Shown: positions 35,856-44,300 of the stretch, in pieces
How the letters are laid out: every line of letters begins with the position of its first letter
Position numbering within the stretch: the stretch's first letter is position 1
NCBI GenBank assembly: GCA_001304855.1
Contig: BBZN01000003.1
Coordinates: forward strand, 1 to 64,000
Length of the DNA: 64,000 nucleotides
From: Clostridia bacterium UC5.1-1D2
GTDB taxonomy: Bacteria > Bacillota > Clostridia > Lachnospirales > Lachnospiraceae
Direction of reading: 5' to 3'
Program-made: the position numbers and the translations under genes
Notes under the pieces: generated by a model
Database searches by the model: none
Told to the model about the DNA's origin: nothing
What the model saw: the letters and a program-made list of their open reading frames with translations, nothing else

Positions 35856-36043
35856 AGCAGCCGAAAAAATTAACCAGAGAGCAAAAAGAATGCTTATCTG
35901 CTCATTATTTAAACTGTAAAGATTGGATGTTGGTTGAGGAGACGGAATTCTATTACCGCATTATCAACAAGAATACAGGAACGATAAAGAGCGTGGATAA
36001 ATTCAGAAGAGTAAAAAGGAGAAAAAATCATGAAAACAATTAA
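35852..36043 (+). CDS. DUF6906 family protein
   Basis: 63 residues. PKKLTREQKECLSAHYLNCKDWMLVEE and YYRIINKNTGTIK are the family signature. Widespread small phage protein of unknown function. Confidence 0.65.
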   Translation: MKQPKKLTREQKECLSAHYLNCKDWMLVEETEFYYRIINKNTGTIKSVDKFRRVKRRKNHENN

Positions 36044-36584
36044 AAACAACTGGAAAGTAGCTTTAATTGTAGCAGTTGGTATTATTACTATTATTTTGTT
36101 AGGTGTGTTTTGTATACAGAGTTCCCAGAACAGAGCATTTACCTTGGAAGAGCAAGTTAATACTGCTGATTCTGACATTAAAGTTCAGGAAAAACGACGT
36201 GTAGATTTGGTTTACAACCTTGCTAATTGTGTTAAGCAGTACGATAAGCATGAAGCGGAAACATTGACGGCGATTGTTGAAAATAGAGGATCTACCGGTG
36301 ATATCGAAAACGTTACTACAGCTATCACAGCGGTGTCAGAAGCGTATCCAGAATTAAAATCTAATGAAAATTATAAAGAGTTAATGAATGAACTTTCAAT
36401 TACAGAAAATTTAATTGCAGAATATCGGAGTAACTACAATAAGCAGGTAAAAGAATACAACCGATATATACGCAAATTCCCGACAAGATTTTTTCTCAAT
36501 ATTCTCGGATATGAGGTTCGGAAATATACCTATCTTGATTATAGTGCTCCTGCCGATGCTCCGCAGAATCTGTTTGGAGAGTAA
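36030..36584 (+). CDS. LemA family membrane protein
   Basis: 184 residues. An N-terminal helix (VALIVAVGIITIILLGVF) is followed by the LemA helical bundle: RRVDLVYNLANCVKQYDKHEAETLTAIVENR and AYPELKSNENYKELMNELSITENLIAEYR are diagnostic. The partner encoded at 36590 is also a membrane protein. The C-terminus ends in a polar tail after FPTRFFLNILGY. LemA function is poorly known; phage copies may alter the envelope. Confidence 0.8.
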   Translation: MKTIKNNWKVALIVAVGIITIILLGVFCIQSSQNRAFTLEEQVNTADSDIKVQEKRRVDLVYNLANCVKQYDKHEAETLTAIVENRGSTGDIENVTTAITAVSEAYPELKSNENYKELMNELSITENLIAEYRSNYNKQVKEYNRYIRKFPTRFFLNILGYEVRKYTYLDYSAPADAPQNLFGE

Positions 36585-36589
36585 AAGCT

Positions 36590-37354
36590 ATGAGAGGACG
36601 CAAGCGTAGAAGTTTTGACTTCGGAAATTTCGAGATTACGAAACGGGAAATACTGGTAAGTGTATCGATTGTCGCTATTATGCTTCTGATTGGAGTCCTT
36701 AACGCTGGAAAAATTTCGGATTATCAATTGGATAAAAATGAAAAATACAACAAGGCAATAAAAATAGAATCGCAGGAACTGTTTGAGTATGGAATGAGGA
36801 CGAATGCCGGGAACGCTTTTGTATATGGCGATTTGAAAGCAGTCGATACAGTTACATATCCTGAAATTGGTGGAGAATACATTTATATTGAAAAAGTGAA
36901 AGAACGATATACAATGCATACTCGCCAGGTTGCACATACAACAACTATGAATGGAAAAACCCATACTTACTATACAACGGAAACCTATTGGACATGGGAT
37001 TATGCTGGTAGTGAGGAACGGATATGTGATGAAATATCATTTTTAAATCACGTTTTTTCAGTTAGTAAAATCGACCTGCCGGGAAAGGAATATATAGACA
37101 CTGTTAAAGAATCCGGGCACATTCGTTATAAGTATTATGGAGTTGGTTTAAACTTTACCGGAACCATATTTACAGAACTGGCTGATAAAACAATAGCCGA
37201 TAACTCACCATTTTATGAAAATATGAAGATTGATGAAACTATAGAATACTTAGAAACCGATTTTGCAATGTGGATATTCTGGATTATTTGGATGGTCTTA
37301 ATTGGAGTCTGTGTTTACAGTTTCTATTATATCGACAACAAATGGCTTGAGTAA
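36590..37354 (+). CDS. Membrane protein paired with LemA
   Basis: 254 residues. N-terminal helix (ILVSVSIVAIMLLIGVLNAG), a large extracytoplasmic domain with YTMHTRQVAHTTTMNGKTH and TWDYAGSEER, and a C-terminal helix (MWIFWIIWMVLIGVCVYSFYY). Five bases after the LemA gene, so probably a two-component membrane complex. Confidence 0.65.
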   Translation: MRGRKRRSFDFGNFEITKREILVSVSIVAIMLLIGVLNAGKISDYQLDKNEKYNKAIKIESQELFEYGMRTNAGNAFVYGDLKAVDTVTYPEIGGEYIYIEKVKERYTMHTRQVAHTTTMNGKTHTYYTTETYWTWDYAGSEERICDEISFLNHVFSVSKIDLPGKEYIDTVKESGHIRYKYYGVGLNFTGTIFTELADKTIADNSPFYENMKIDETIEYLETDFAMWIFWIIWMVLIGVCVYSFYYIDNKWLE

Positions 37355-37458
37355 TTGGAGAATTTGGGAGAGGGTCGAGCAATAATGAGGGCGACCACAA
37401 GGCGGATATAGTAGTTGCATAAGGGATGAGTCCGCTATAAGAAAGGAGAAAAAAACGT

Positions 37459-38726
37459 ATGAATCTTAAATCAGTGAAAATTATTGCGGTGGATTTCGAT
37501 GGAACTTTATGCGAAAACAGCTGGCCAGAAATCGGAGAGCCAAACGAAGACTGATAGAGTATCTTCGTAATCGGAAAAAGGATGGAGATAAGTTAATTCT
37601 CTGGACCTGCCGCGTGGAAGACATGCTCCAAAAAGCTGTTGAGTGGTGTAAGGAGAGAAATCTGGTGTTTGATGCGGTCAATGAGAATCTTCCGGAAATC
37701 ATCGAGAACTTTGGTTCTGATACCAGAAAGATTTTTGCAAATGAGTATATAGATGACCGGAATATTTGGCCGCTGAAAGATGATGTGACCGATGTTCTTT
37801 ATCTTTGCGATGGTAAAAGTTGTGGCGATACTTGTCCGGGTGTGGAATGTAAGCATACATCGGATATATCCCACGCTAAGAATTTTGCAAAGGATGCTTA
37901 TGATTCTTATTGGGAGAAAGAAGCTGAATCTGAAACTAAAGATCCTGGTTCTCATGAGAAATCCAATATGGAATCATGGGCGGAGAGAGAAGTGGAAATT
38001 GCCTGCAAACGCGAAGCACCTGATCGTGAACCTGGAGAATGGGACTACGGATGTGCTTGTTACGAAAGTGCATTAAAAGCATTTAATAGCCTTTGTGAAG
38101 ACGGTCATAGCGGTTTCAGCATTGGTATGACAAAACAGATTCTGAATCGGTTGATCGAATGTAAGCCACTCACTTCGATTGAGGATACAGAAGACGTGTG
38201 GGACAATACCACAGACTTTGGTGGACATCGCGGGGAAGTCGCAAACTATCAGTGTAAGAGAATGAGTTCTCTTTTCAAATATGTATATGTGGACGGCTCT
38301 GTTAAATATCGTGATGTTAATCGCTTCTATGGCGTGAACCTAGATAATCCAAATGCTTCCTATCATAGCGGACTGATTGACCGAGTAATGGAAGAAAAAT
38401 TCCCAATTACCATGCCATATTTTCCAGAGAGTAAGCCATTTTATGTGTATTGTGAAGAGTTCCTTACTGACAGAAAAAACGGAGACTATGATACGGTTGG
38501 AATTCTTTATATCATCAAGCCGGATGGAGAACGCGTGGAGATCAATCGGTATTTCAAAGAGGGAGAAAAGGACTTCGTTGAAATCGACGTTGCTGAATAT
38601 GAAATACGCCAGAAGATGCATGAGGAACGGCTGGAGAAAATGAAGAAAGACTGTAACGGCTGCTTCGGAGCAGCGAACAATGATTGTCTGCGTTGCGAGG
38701 AGGAACTTCAGTATGAATCGGAATAG
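37459..38726 (+). CDS. HAD-like hydrolase fused to a phage C-terminal domain (frameshifted)
   Basis: About 423 residues. VKIIAVDFDGTLCENSWPEIG carries the HAD nucleophile Asp pair (DFDGT), and DKLILWTCRVEDML motif II. The frame breaks near 37550; one A joins MNLKSVK... to the rest. After about residue 130 comes a zinc-like CDGKSCGDTCPGVEC, then a domain (SWAEREVEIACKREAP, GFSIGMTKQILNRLIECKPLT, ANYQCKRMSSLFKYV) seen alone in many phages. May be a nucleotidase acting on nucleotide or sugar phosphates. Confidence 0.65.
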
Positions 38727-39030
38727 GTTTCTCCAGGGATTAAAAAGCAACATCCAGCTTTCCGAAAAAGAGAGGCGGCGGATTATTCGGAGAAGTCTTC
38801 AGAAACATTCCTGGAAAACAAAATGTACCGTAGCGATGGAGGAATTCGCAGAGCTTCAGCAGCAGATTAGTAAACAGGTTCGAGGTTATGGCGATAGAAT
38901 TGGACTCTTGGAAGAGATGGCAGATGCTTATATTTGTCTGAACTTCCTGGAGTCCATTTTTGATATTAAGCCAGAGGATTTACAGAAAGCCATTGATGTG
39001 AAGCTGGAACGGGAAAGGAGAAATTTGTGA
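38713..39030 (+). CDS. MazG-like all-alpha NTP pyrophosphohydrolase
   Basis: 105 residues. EEFAELQQQISKQ and LLEEMADAYICLNF give the EExxE...ExxD metal-binding pattern. Overlaps the HAD gene by 14 bases. Probably sanitises or remodels nucleotide pools during replication. Confidence 0.7.
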   Translation: MNRNRFLQGLKSNIQLSEKERRRIIRRSLQKHSWKTKCTVAMEEFAELQQQISKQVRGYGDRIGLLEEMADAYICLNFLESIFDIKPEDLQKAIDVKLERERRNL

Positions 39031-39215
39031 TGATCGATTTACATGTAGAGGGGTATTGTCAAGAATGCGCGGGTTTTCAACCATGTATTGAGAGATTGTA
39101 TGCGGATGGCAAAATTATCGCACAAACCGTTTACTGTGAGAATCGAGAAAGATGCGCTAATATCTATGAATTTGCGCACGAAAAAGTAGGAAAGGAGATT
39201 GGTAAGGATGATTAA
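39030..39215 (+). CDS. Small cysteine-rich phage protein
   Basis: 61 residues. CQECAGFQPCIERLY and CENRERCANIYEFA give a four-Cys zinc site. Overlaps both neighbours. Confidence 0.5.
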   Translation: MIDLHVEGYCQECAGFQPCIERLYADGKIIAQTVYCENRERCANIYEFAHEKVGKEIGKDD

Positions 39216-39537
39216 AAACGAATTCCCAGAGTGGATTTATAGTCCGGTCAACGATCCTATGTGGAACAATTTATTTGAACGAATTGAAGATGCACTTGGT
39301 TTTAAACTCTTCATTTGGCAGAAGACTTATATTATGGGATTAGGATATAGATGTTCAGGACAGACGACTGCCGATGTTCTTAGAAATTTAGTAGGAGAAC
39401 GTACATCCGAGTCGATATATTTGGAACGACCTAAAAATCGCATGGAAGATTTTTATCAGAAGGAACTTATCGAGATAAAAAGAAAGCTGGACGATAAAGG
39501 TATAATTTCAAGAGACATAGAGAGGAAAAAACGATGA
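39208..39537 (+). CDS. Phage protein of unknown function
   Basis: 109 residues. The central FKLFIWQKTYIMGLGYRCSGQTTADVL contains an SGQTTA phosphate-loop-like turn reminiscent of a degenerate Walker A from a terminase-like ATPase fragment. C-terminal coiled coil. Unknown. Confidence 0.45.
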   Translation: MIKNEFPEWIYSPVNDPMWNNLFERIEDALGFKLFIWQKTYIMGLGYRCSGQTTADVLRNLVGERTSESIYLERPKNRMEDFYQKELIEIKRKLDDKGIISRDIERKKR

Positions 39538-39812
39538 CGATTGAGCGTTTATTAAAAGAACTCGGAGAACGCCATTTTGAAGTTCTTTGGAGATATGAAG
39601 TCTTAACAAATTCTATCGTTATTCAGATGGATAAAAGATACTGCCATCAATGGTATAGGTTAGCTCGTAAAGTTACATTAGATGATTTTCATCATTTTAT
39701 AACCGATCAGTTTGAAGATACTATGGTTCGATTTTTAAAGGAAATGGCTCAAGAACTGGAGTATCAAATTAAAGTCGCACCGGAACCCATGAAAGGAGAA
39801 GACAATGATTAA
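39534..39812 (+). CDS. Phage protein of unknown function
   Basis: 92 residues, helical with an acidic C-terminus; DDFHHFITDQFEDTMVRFLKEM is the main helix. Overlaps both neighbours by 4-8 bases. Confidence 0.45.
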   Translation: MTIERLLKELGERHFEVLWRYEVLTNSIVIQMDKRYCHQWYRLARKVTLDDFHHFITDQFEDTMVRFLKEMAQELEYQIKVAPEPMKGEDND

Positions 39813-40548
39813 AATTGAAAACGTTGAAGTTATGGGTTGGGAACATGCTATTCGAGGGATACGGAACCCGATGAACAGTTGGGAGAAATCCGATAGTGGA
39901 ATCTGCAAAGGTGGGGATGATGGTATCGGATGTGAGAACTGTGCCAATTATGATTCCTGCGAGCATACATACGATCATTCCTGGCAGCTCGGTAAAGCAG
40001 ATCACGATTTGATGATGCGACTTGCGGATACGAGGTATCGGCGAATGATTACGGTGAATCTGGACATCACGGCTCCGCTGTATTGGTGGAAAGATTTTTA
40101 TACCTACGAGGTTGGAACTGTTGCGAACTCTTGTAGCACGATGCATAAGATTACTGCGAAGGAATTTGAGTGGTCAGATTTTAGCACAGAACATCTTTTG
40201 AATTTTGGAATGTGGGGTGAACAGTTTACTGATGCTGACGCAATATATGCTCCGGCTAAAACAATGGGATGTGTAATTTCTGCTCTCAATGGAGCTAGGG
40301 ATAGATATCTTGATTTTAAATCAAGAGGTTCCGAATGGACAGAGCTTGCGAAACGGGCATGGTGGCAGATGACTCAGCTTCTTCCCTCTTCTTATAACCA
40401 AAAATGGACAGTCATGCTGAATTACGAAGTGCTGGCCGGTATTTATCCCATGCTAAGAAATCATGAGCTGGATGAGTGGGTAAAATTCTGCAAGTGGATT
40501 GAGGCGCTTCCATATTCAGACATTATCATTGGTAGGGTGTGGAGATAA
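39805..40548 (+). CDS. Conserved phage protein, possible divergent ThyX-like fold
   Basis: 247 residues. After a Cys-containing segment (GIGCENCANYDSCEHTYDHS), the segment HDLMMRLADTRYRRMITVNLDITAPLYWWKDF and TVANSCSTMHKI resembles the ThyX order (a PL-hydrophobic helix and a ST-rich loop where RHRxxSxN usually lies), but the defining Arg-His-Arg is absent. Common in Clostridial phages and unnamed there. The ThyX link is my inference and weak. Confidence 0.5.
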   Translation: MIKIENVEVMGWEHAIRGIRNPMNSWEKSDSGICKGGDDGIGCENCANYDSCEHTYDHSWQLGKADHDLMMRLADTRYRRMITVNLDITAPLYWWKDFYTYEVGTVANSCSTMHKITAKEFEWSDFSTEHLLNFGMWGEQFTDADAIYAPAKTMGCVISALNGARDRYLDFKSRGSEWTELAKRAWWQMTQLLPSSYNQKWTVMLNYEVLAGIYPMLRNHELDEWVKFCKWIEALPYSDIIIGRVWR

Positions 40549-40550
40549 AA

Positions 40551-40751
40551 CATGATTCAATACTATGAGTCTATATTTTACAACACCTTGGAAGAACTAT
40601 TAGCAACTTGGAAACCCAACCATCCGGATGTTTGCGGTTGAAAGCAAAATATGGAGAAGGCATTCAATTTAGTACCATCGCACATCGAAGTGGTGTGAAG
40701 CCTCAATTTGAACTGAGTTGCTACAAACTAAAAAAATTAAAAGGAGCGTAA
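40551..40751 (+). CDS. Small phage protein (frameshifted)
   Basis: About 67 residues when one T is added near 40639: MIQYYESIFYNTLEELLATW, then KAKYGEGIQFSTIAHRSGVK and a basic end. Unknown. Confidence 0.4.
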
Positions 40752-40753
40752 TA

Positions 40754-40972
40754 ATGGCATCTATTCATTATGTGATTTTATTTAGCATTGTATATCTTTA
40801 TGTATATGCTCTGATTTGTAGAATCTGTAAATGCATTGAACATTGTGCTACCGCCAGAGCTTATTCTAAATTAAGAGAAAACGGAGTTATGACTAAAATG
40901 AGCGATGTTGAGGCGGGCATTATTAAAATCGGAAAAGAGAAGGAGGATGCAAGAAAAAATGTGGAGTCATAA
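40754..40972 (+). CDS. Small membrane protein
   Basis: 72 residues with one helix (YVILFSIVYLYVYALICRIC) and a polar tail with CKCIEHCATARAY. Overlaps the next gene. Confidence 0.5.
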   Translation: MASIHYVILFSIVYLYVYALICRICKCIEHCATARAYSKLRENGVMTKMSDVEAGIIKIGKEKEDARKNVES

Positions 40973-41504
40973 GTTAGTAAAAAATAAAATCCACGCCGTT
41001 CTGTTTATTCTTCTAGGAGCGTTGTCAGTCCCGGTTGAATGGGATGCAACGTTCTTTTTATTTACCCTGATTATGGTGGATGCTTATTCTTTTCGAAAGA
41101 GAATTGGATTTATGAAGGAGAGGAAGACGATGGGACGAGCCGAGAGAAGACGTGCTCAAAAGTTAAAGCAAAAAGAGAAAACCACTACATACAATCTCAC
41201 AAAGGCACAACTCGATGTCATGGTTCGGGAAAAAATCGGAGACGAACTTATCAGAGTAAAGCAGGAGGCTACCGATGATGCGGTAAATACTGCGATGGTT
41301 CTGCTTCTGACTTTGCCATTGGAAGTGCTGATGGACCATTATTGGACAAAATCCTATGCGAAGAGAATTCCGAAGTTCACCGAACGAGTTCTGGAATACT
41401 ACGAACGCTGGCAAAATGGTGAGTTGGATATGGAAAAACTGAAAGAGGATTTGTGGGAATATGGTGGTGTGAAATTAGTTGAAAGTGAGGGTGAAGCAAC
41501 ATGA
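40959..41504 (+). CDS. Membrane protein with conserved C-terminal phage domain
   Basis: 181 residues from ATG 40959 (SD GGAGG at 40942). Two helices (AVLFILLGALSVPV, ATFFLFTLIMVDAYSF) precede a cytoplasmic domain starting MGRAERRRAQKLKQKEKTTTYNLTKAQLDVMV and ending with YYERWQNGELDMEKLKEDLWEYGG. The latter usually stands alone, and an ATG at 41130 with AAGGAG may start it separately. Confidence 0.55.
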   Translation: MWSHKLVKNKIHAVLFILLGALSVPVEWDATFFLFTLIMVDAYSFRKRIGFMKERKTMGRAERRRAQKLKQKEKTTTYNLTKAQLDVMVREKIGDELIRVKQEATDDAVNTAMVLLLTLPLEVLMDHYWTKSYAKRIPKFTERVLEYYERWQNGELDMEKLKEDLWEYGGVKLVESEGEAT

Positions 41505-41638
41505 AATGTGTAATGGGAGTTATTGCGTGTATTGTTGGGCTCGTGGGTCTGATCGGACTGATTGTGTTAAAGGCGACCAGCTCTTCTGCAACTTATATGG
41601 ACGATTCGTTCCGGTGGGGAGGACGAGATGGGCGTTAA
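41501..41638 (+). CDS. Tiny membrane protein
   Basis: 45 residues, one helix (VIACIVGLVGLIGLIVLKA), ATGA-type overlap with the gene before and overlap with the next start at 41628. Confidence 0.5.
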   Translation: MKCVMGVIACIVGLVGLIGLIVLKATSSSATYMDDSFRWGGRDGR

Positions 41639-41831
41639 AAATGATTATCGTAAAAATGCAGAAGGGTATTCCGATCCGACTGCCTGTGAAGCACTGAGAA
41701 ACATTGAGCAGGAAGAAGAACGGTTCCATAAGCTGCTGGATACGATTTTTACGCTTTGTGAACTGTCCGACTTTCACATTGAAGAGCGGATCGTCATTAA
41801 GGATAAACGAACCGGACGAATTTGGAGGTGA
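41628..41831 (+). CDS. Small phage protein
   Basis: 67 residues: YSDPTACEALRNIEQEEERFHKLLDTIF, then a strand-like DFHIEERIVIKDKRTGRIW. Common near the end of early regions in related phages. Unknown. Confidence 0.5.
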   Translation: MGVKNDYRKNAEGYSDPTACEALRNIEQEEERFHKLLDTIFTLCELSDFHIEERIVIKDKRTGRIWR

Positions 41832-41837
41832 TTATTT

Positions 41838-42095
41838 ATGGGTGATTGGCAGAAGACTATAGATGCTCTTGTAGAAGCTTGGGAAAAATTTACGACATCT
41901 ATAAAAGAGATGGTGGATGCCCTGAACAAGGCGTTTGGAGTTTCGTCACCTGAGAAAGAGAAGAAAAAGAGTCTCAGCTCTCCGGCTCGATATGGGATGT
42001 CTTTGCGGAAATCTCGAAGAAAATCCTTCGTTAAGCAGTATTCCTACCGGCCAATTGTTCAGAAGCACTTACCTTATCAGAGAAGGAACTATTGA
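41838..42095 (+). CDS. Small basic phage protein
   Basis: 85 residues: amphipathic helix (TIDALVEAWEKFTTSIKEMVDALNKA) and an Arg/Lys-rich tail (LRKSRRKSFVKQYSYR). Last gene before the early-operon terminator at 42117. Possibly nucleic-acid binding. Confidence 0.5.
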   Translation: MGDWQKTIDALVEAWEKFTTSIKEMVDALNKAFGVSSPEKEKKKSLSSPARYGMSLRKSRRKSFVKQYSYRPIVQKHLPYQRRNY

Positions 42096-42116
42096 AAATC
42101 GTCCGTACAAAGCTTG

Positions 42117-42145
42117 AAAGTGGGTGAAAATCACGCCCACTTTTA
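42117..42145 (+). terminator. Terminator of the early operon
   Basis: AAAGTGGG-TGA and TCA-CG-CCCACTTTT form a strong stem ending in a T run, 22 bases after the last early gene. Confidence 0.65.
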
Positions 42146-42405
42146 GGTTTTGAAAAATGGGCTTTGACCACTTTTATGTGGGCTTTTTGAGAAACGCAGG
42201 GAATTTTGGGGAAGGATTCGGACGATTTTGGTCAAATTTGTGGCCATTTGCCCACTTTCTGCCCACTTTTAAAACCCCAATTTGGTCAGTAAAAACCCAG
42301 TATTTATGCGGGTTTGCGGGCTCAAAGCCCACTTTCCCACTTTTTTTCTTAAACTATTATGATAGAAAGTTTAAAAGTATATAGTAATAGCACAAAAAAA
42401 GTGGG
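42117..42405 (+). repeat. CCCACTTT repeat region (noncoding)
   Basis: In this 344-base gene-free stretch (42096-42439) CCCACTTT occurs five times (42136, 42251, 42262, 42328, 42336), and its complement AAAGTGGG at 42117 and 42398 brackets the array. No credible ORF. Candidate origin iterons or operator cluster between the early and late modules. Confidence 0.55.
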
Positions 42406-42439
42406 TTTTTGGCCACGAGCAAAAAAAATGGAGGAAATC

Positions 42440-42616
42440 ATGAGCAAGATTAGTTGGGAGAGCTTGTATGAAAATTTTAAGTCAATCTATCCAAGGTTGT
42501 CGCGGTCATCCGTATATTTTCGTCCGTTCGGTTATATGAGTATAGTAGTGTATTTTGAGAATGGAATGAAGATGGTCTATGATGATCTCAGAAAACAGGC
42601 ATATATCACAGCTTAA
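42440..42616 (+). CDS. Small phage protein
   Basis: 58 residues, ATG behind GGAGG. Beta-rich (SVYFRPFGYMSIVVYFENGMKMVYDD). Unknown. Confidence 0.45.
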   Translation: MSKISWESLYENFKSIYPRLSRSSVYFRPFGYMSIVVYFENGMKMVYDDLRKQAYITA

Positions 42617-42646
42617 AGAAAATGTCAAGAGATAATGAAAAATTTC

Positions 42647-42675
42647 TTTTCTTCTGGAAAAATTTGTGATATACT
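42647..42675 (+). promoter_or_regulatory. Extended -10 promoter of the structured RNA
   Basis: TGA-TATACT at 42667-42675 (extended -10) with a weak TTTTCT 17 bases upstream. The predicted start, about 7 bases downstream, is the first base of the ncRNA closing stem. Confidence 0.6.
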
Positions 42676-42681
42676 GTAAGA

Positions 42682-42836
42682 GCCACACAATCTAATATCG
42701 AATCCGTTTAAGGGAATTCACTTTGGTAAAAGGTGTATTCTCTCTTTACTCATACCTTAAACGGAACGAGATTGTGTGGCAACAATGGGAGAACACTTTT
42801 TTAGGTGCGTCTCTTGTTGGGGCCGCACCTTTTTTA
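42682..42836 (+). ncRNA. Structured noncoding RNA with nested stems
   Basis: The closing stem GCCACACAATCT (42682-42693)/AGATTGTGTGGC (42769-42780) is a perfect 12 bp. Inside it TCCGTTTAAGG/CCTTAAACGGA (42703-42713/42755-42765) is a perfect 11 bp, and GAATTCAC/GTGTATTC pairs further in. An intrinsic terminator AGGTGCG/CGCACCT plus T run ends at 42836. Own promoter upstream; no ORF. Architecture resembles retron msr-msd or 6S-like RNA, but no reverse transcriptase is nearby. Precedes a membrane protein gene. Confidence 0.7.
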
Positions 42837-42874
42837 TTGCGCCAAAATCTATCTGACTAGAGGACGGTGACATT

Positions 42875-43396
42875 GTGGATAGACCATATACAGAAATACA
42901 AGTTCTAAAAAAATTAGATATTCCTGACTTTCGTCATCTGACAAAGGATAAAGTCATAGCATTTGCTACAATGATTCCGGGAATGGAACCTGAAGTGGCA
43001 AAGAAGGCTTTAGAGCAGTTTCCTAACTTCGTATCGACATCTCTTGAAATTATGAAAGAGTATCGAGGTATTCTACAACAGTTGATGAATGATGACAGGG
43101 ATGGTGCGGAAATATGTTACGATATGTATAATCGTGTGATGAATTCTCTTGAGTGTATTCTTGAAAATGACAATTTGACCTTTAAAGAAAAGACTTACAT
43201 ACTCGAACAAATGAGAGAGGTTGCCGATGAAATATCGAAAAAGGATTCCGAAAAGTCGGCTAACCGCATAAAGTTAATAGGGATTGTGAGTGGAGTGGTG
43301 GCGGGTGTTATTACAGTTTTAGGTACCGCCATTGGGGTCAATTTAACTTCTAAGCAAAACAATATTCCCGGCGATGACGAAGAAGAAAACCATTAA
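42875..43396 (+). CDS. Single-helix membrane protein downstream of the structured RNA
   Basis: 173 residues from GTG 42875. A conserved helical N-terminus (VLKKLDIPDFRHLTKDKVIAFATM and VAKKALEQFP) seen in unnamed proteins of Firmicutes, a long helical middle, and one C-terminal helix (IKLIGIVSGVVAGVITVLGTAIGV). The layout of a cytoplasmic sensor with a terminal membrane helix is typical of small effectors. Fourteen bases separate it from the lipoprotein gene. Confidence 0.6.
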   Translation: MDRPYTEIQVLKKLDIPDFRHLTKDKVIAFATMIPGMEPEVAKKALEQFPNFVSTSLEIMKEYRGILQQLMNDDRDGAEICYDMYNRVMNSLECILENDNLTFKEKTYILEQMREVADEISKKDSEKSANRIKLIGIVSGVVAGVITVLGTAIGVNLTSKQNNIPGDDEEENH

Positions 43397-43409
43397 AAGG
43401 AGATTGAAA

Positions 43410-44204
43410 ATGAAAAAGATTGTTATGTTTATGATCGCAGCATTTATGACGTTTTTGCTTATTGCTTGCTCTGATTCTCAGACACATGATGGCGAAGCAA
43501 AGACACCTTCTGCATCGGGAGCTCAAAAAGGAAGGGATTATCAGTCAGTTGTTGAAGATTTTGAAGAACGTGGATTTACAAACATATCGTTAGTTGCGCT
43601 TGATGATTTAATAACAGGTTGGCTGACGAAAGATGGAGAAGTTGAAAATGTTTCTGTTGATGGTGATGAAAATTATTCCGCTGATAAATGGTATTCAAAT
43701 GATGTAGAGGTTATTATTACTTACCATACATTTTCGGAAGAGAGTGATTTGGAAGAAGATGAGGAGTCGAAGGAGTCAATAAGCGAAAAAGCCGAAGACA
43801 AAGCAGTAGAATCGATACTCACAATTGAAACTTGTGCTGATCTCGAAAAACTTTTATCGACTGAAGGAGAAATAAACGATTTTTATTCCACTTTTGCAGA
43901 ACAATATAAAGGCTCAACGATAGTATTCGATGGTTGTATTACCTACATTACAAACCATGGCGATTACGATACTCGATATGATATTTTGATGAGCGGCGGT
44001 AATTATGTAGATGATGAAATAGTCAATCCTGGACCAATCTTTAAGTTTGAAGATGTGAATACTTATGGAATGGGAATCGAGGATTTATATCTTCCTGATT
44101 ATATAAGTGTCGGATCAAATGTACATGTGACCGCTGAAGTTGAGTATTTTAGTGAGAATGAAGGTGTTTTTTATCTAAATCCTGTGAAAGTTGAGTCCCG
44201 ATAA
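43410..44204 (+). CDS. DUF4839 domain lipoprotein
   Basis: 264 residues from ATG 43410 (SD AAAGGAG). A lipoprotein signal with lipobox LLIAC, an acidic PASTA-like repeat (DYQSVVEDFEERGFTNI ... WYSNDVEVIITYHTF), a linker, and a C-terminal DUF4839 domain (VFDGCITYI, YDILMSGGNY, PIFKFEDVN, YFSENEGVFYL). Exported and tethered outside the membrane. Would be expressed by the lysogen from the ncRNA cassette; a surface exclusion or host-fitness role is possible. Confidence 0.75.
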   Translation: MKKIVMFMIAAFMTFLLIACSDSQTHDGEAKTPSASGAQKGRDYQSVVEDFEERGFTNISLVALDDLITGWLTKDGEVENVSVDGDENYSADKWYSNDVEVIITYHTFSEESDLEEDEESKESISEKAEDKAVESILTIETCADLEKLLSTEGEINDFYSTFAEQYKGSTIVFDGCITYITNHGDYDTRYDILMSGGNYVDDEIVNPGPIFKFEDVNTYGMGIEDLYLPDYISVGSNVHVTAEVEYFSENEGVFYLNPVKVESR

Positions 44205-44219
44205 AATAAAGAAATTATT

Positions 44220-44260
44220 TAGCCTGTACCTATTGGAATTGGGGGTACGGGCTATTTTTA
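44220..44260 (+). terminator. Intrinsic terminator after the lipoprotein gene
   Basis: TAGCCTGTACC and GGTACGGGCTA form a near-perfect stem (one T-G pair) followed by TTTTT. Insulates the 42.6-44.3 kb cassette. Confidence 0.75.
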
Positions 44261-44300
44261 TGTTTAGTTCCAGGTTTTACTGATTTTGGGCATGCCAAAT

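Noticed and set aside
42682-42836. Retron (msr-msd) reading of the structured RNA
   Set aside because: The closing repeats look like a1/a2, but no reverse transcriptase gene is in the neighbourhood and no typical branching G context was found.
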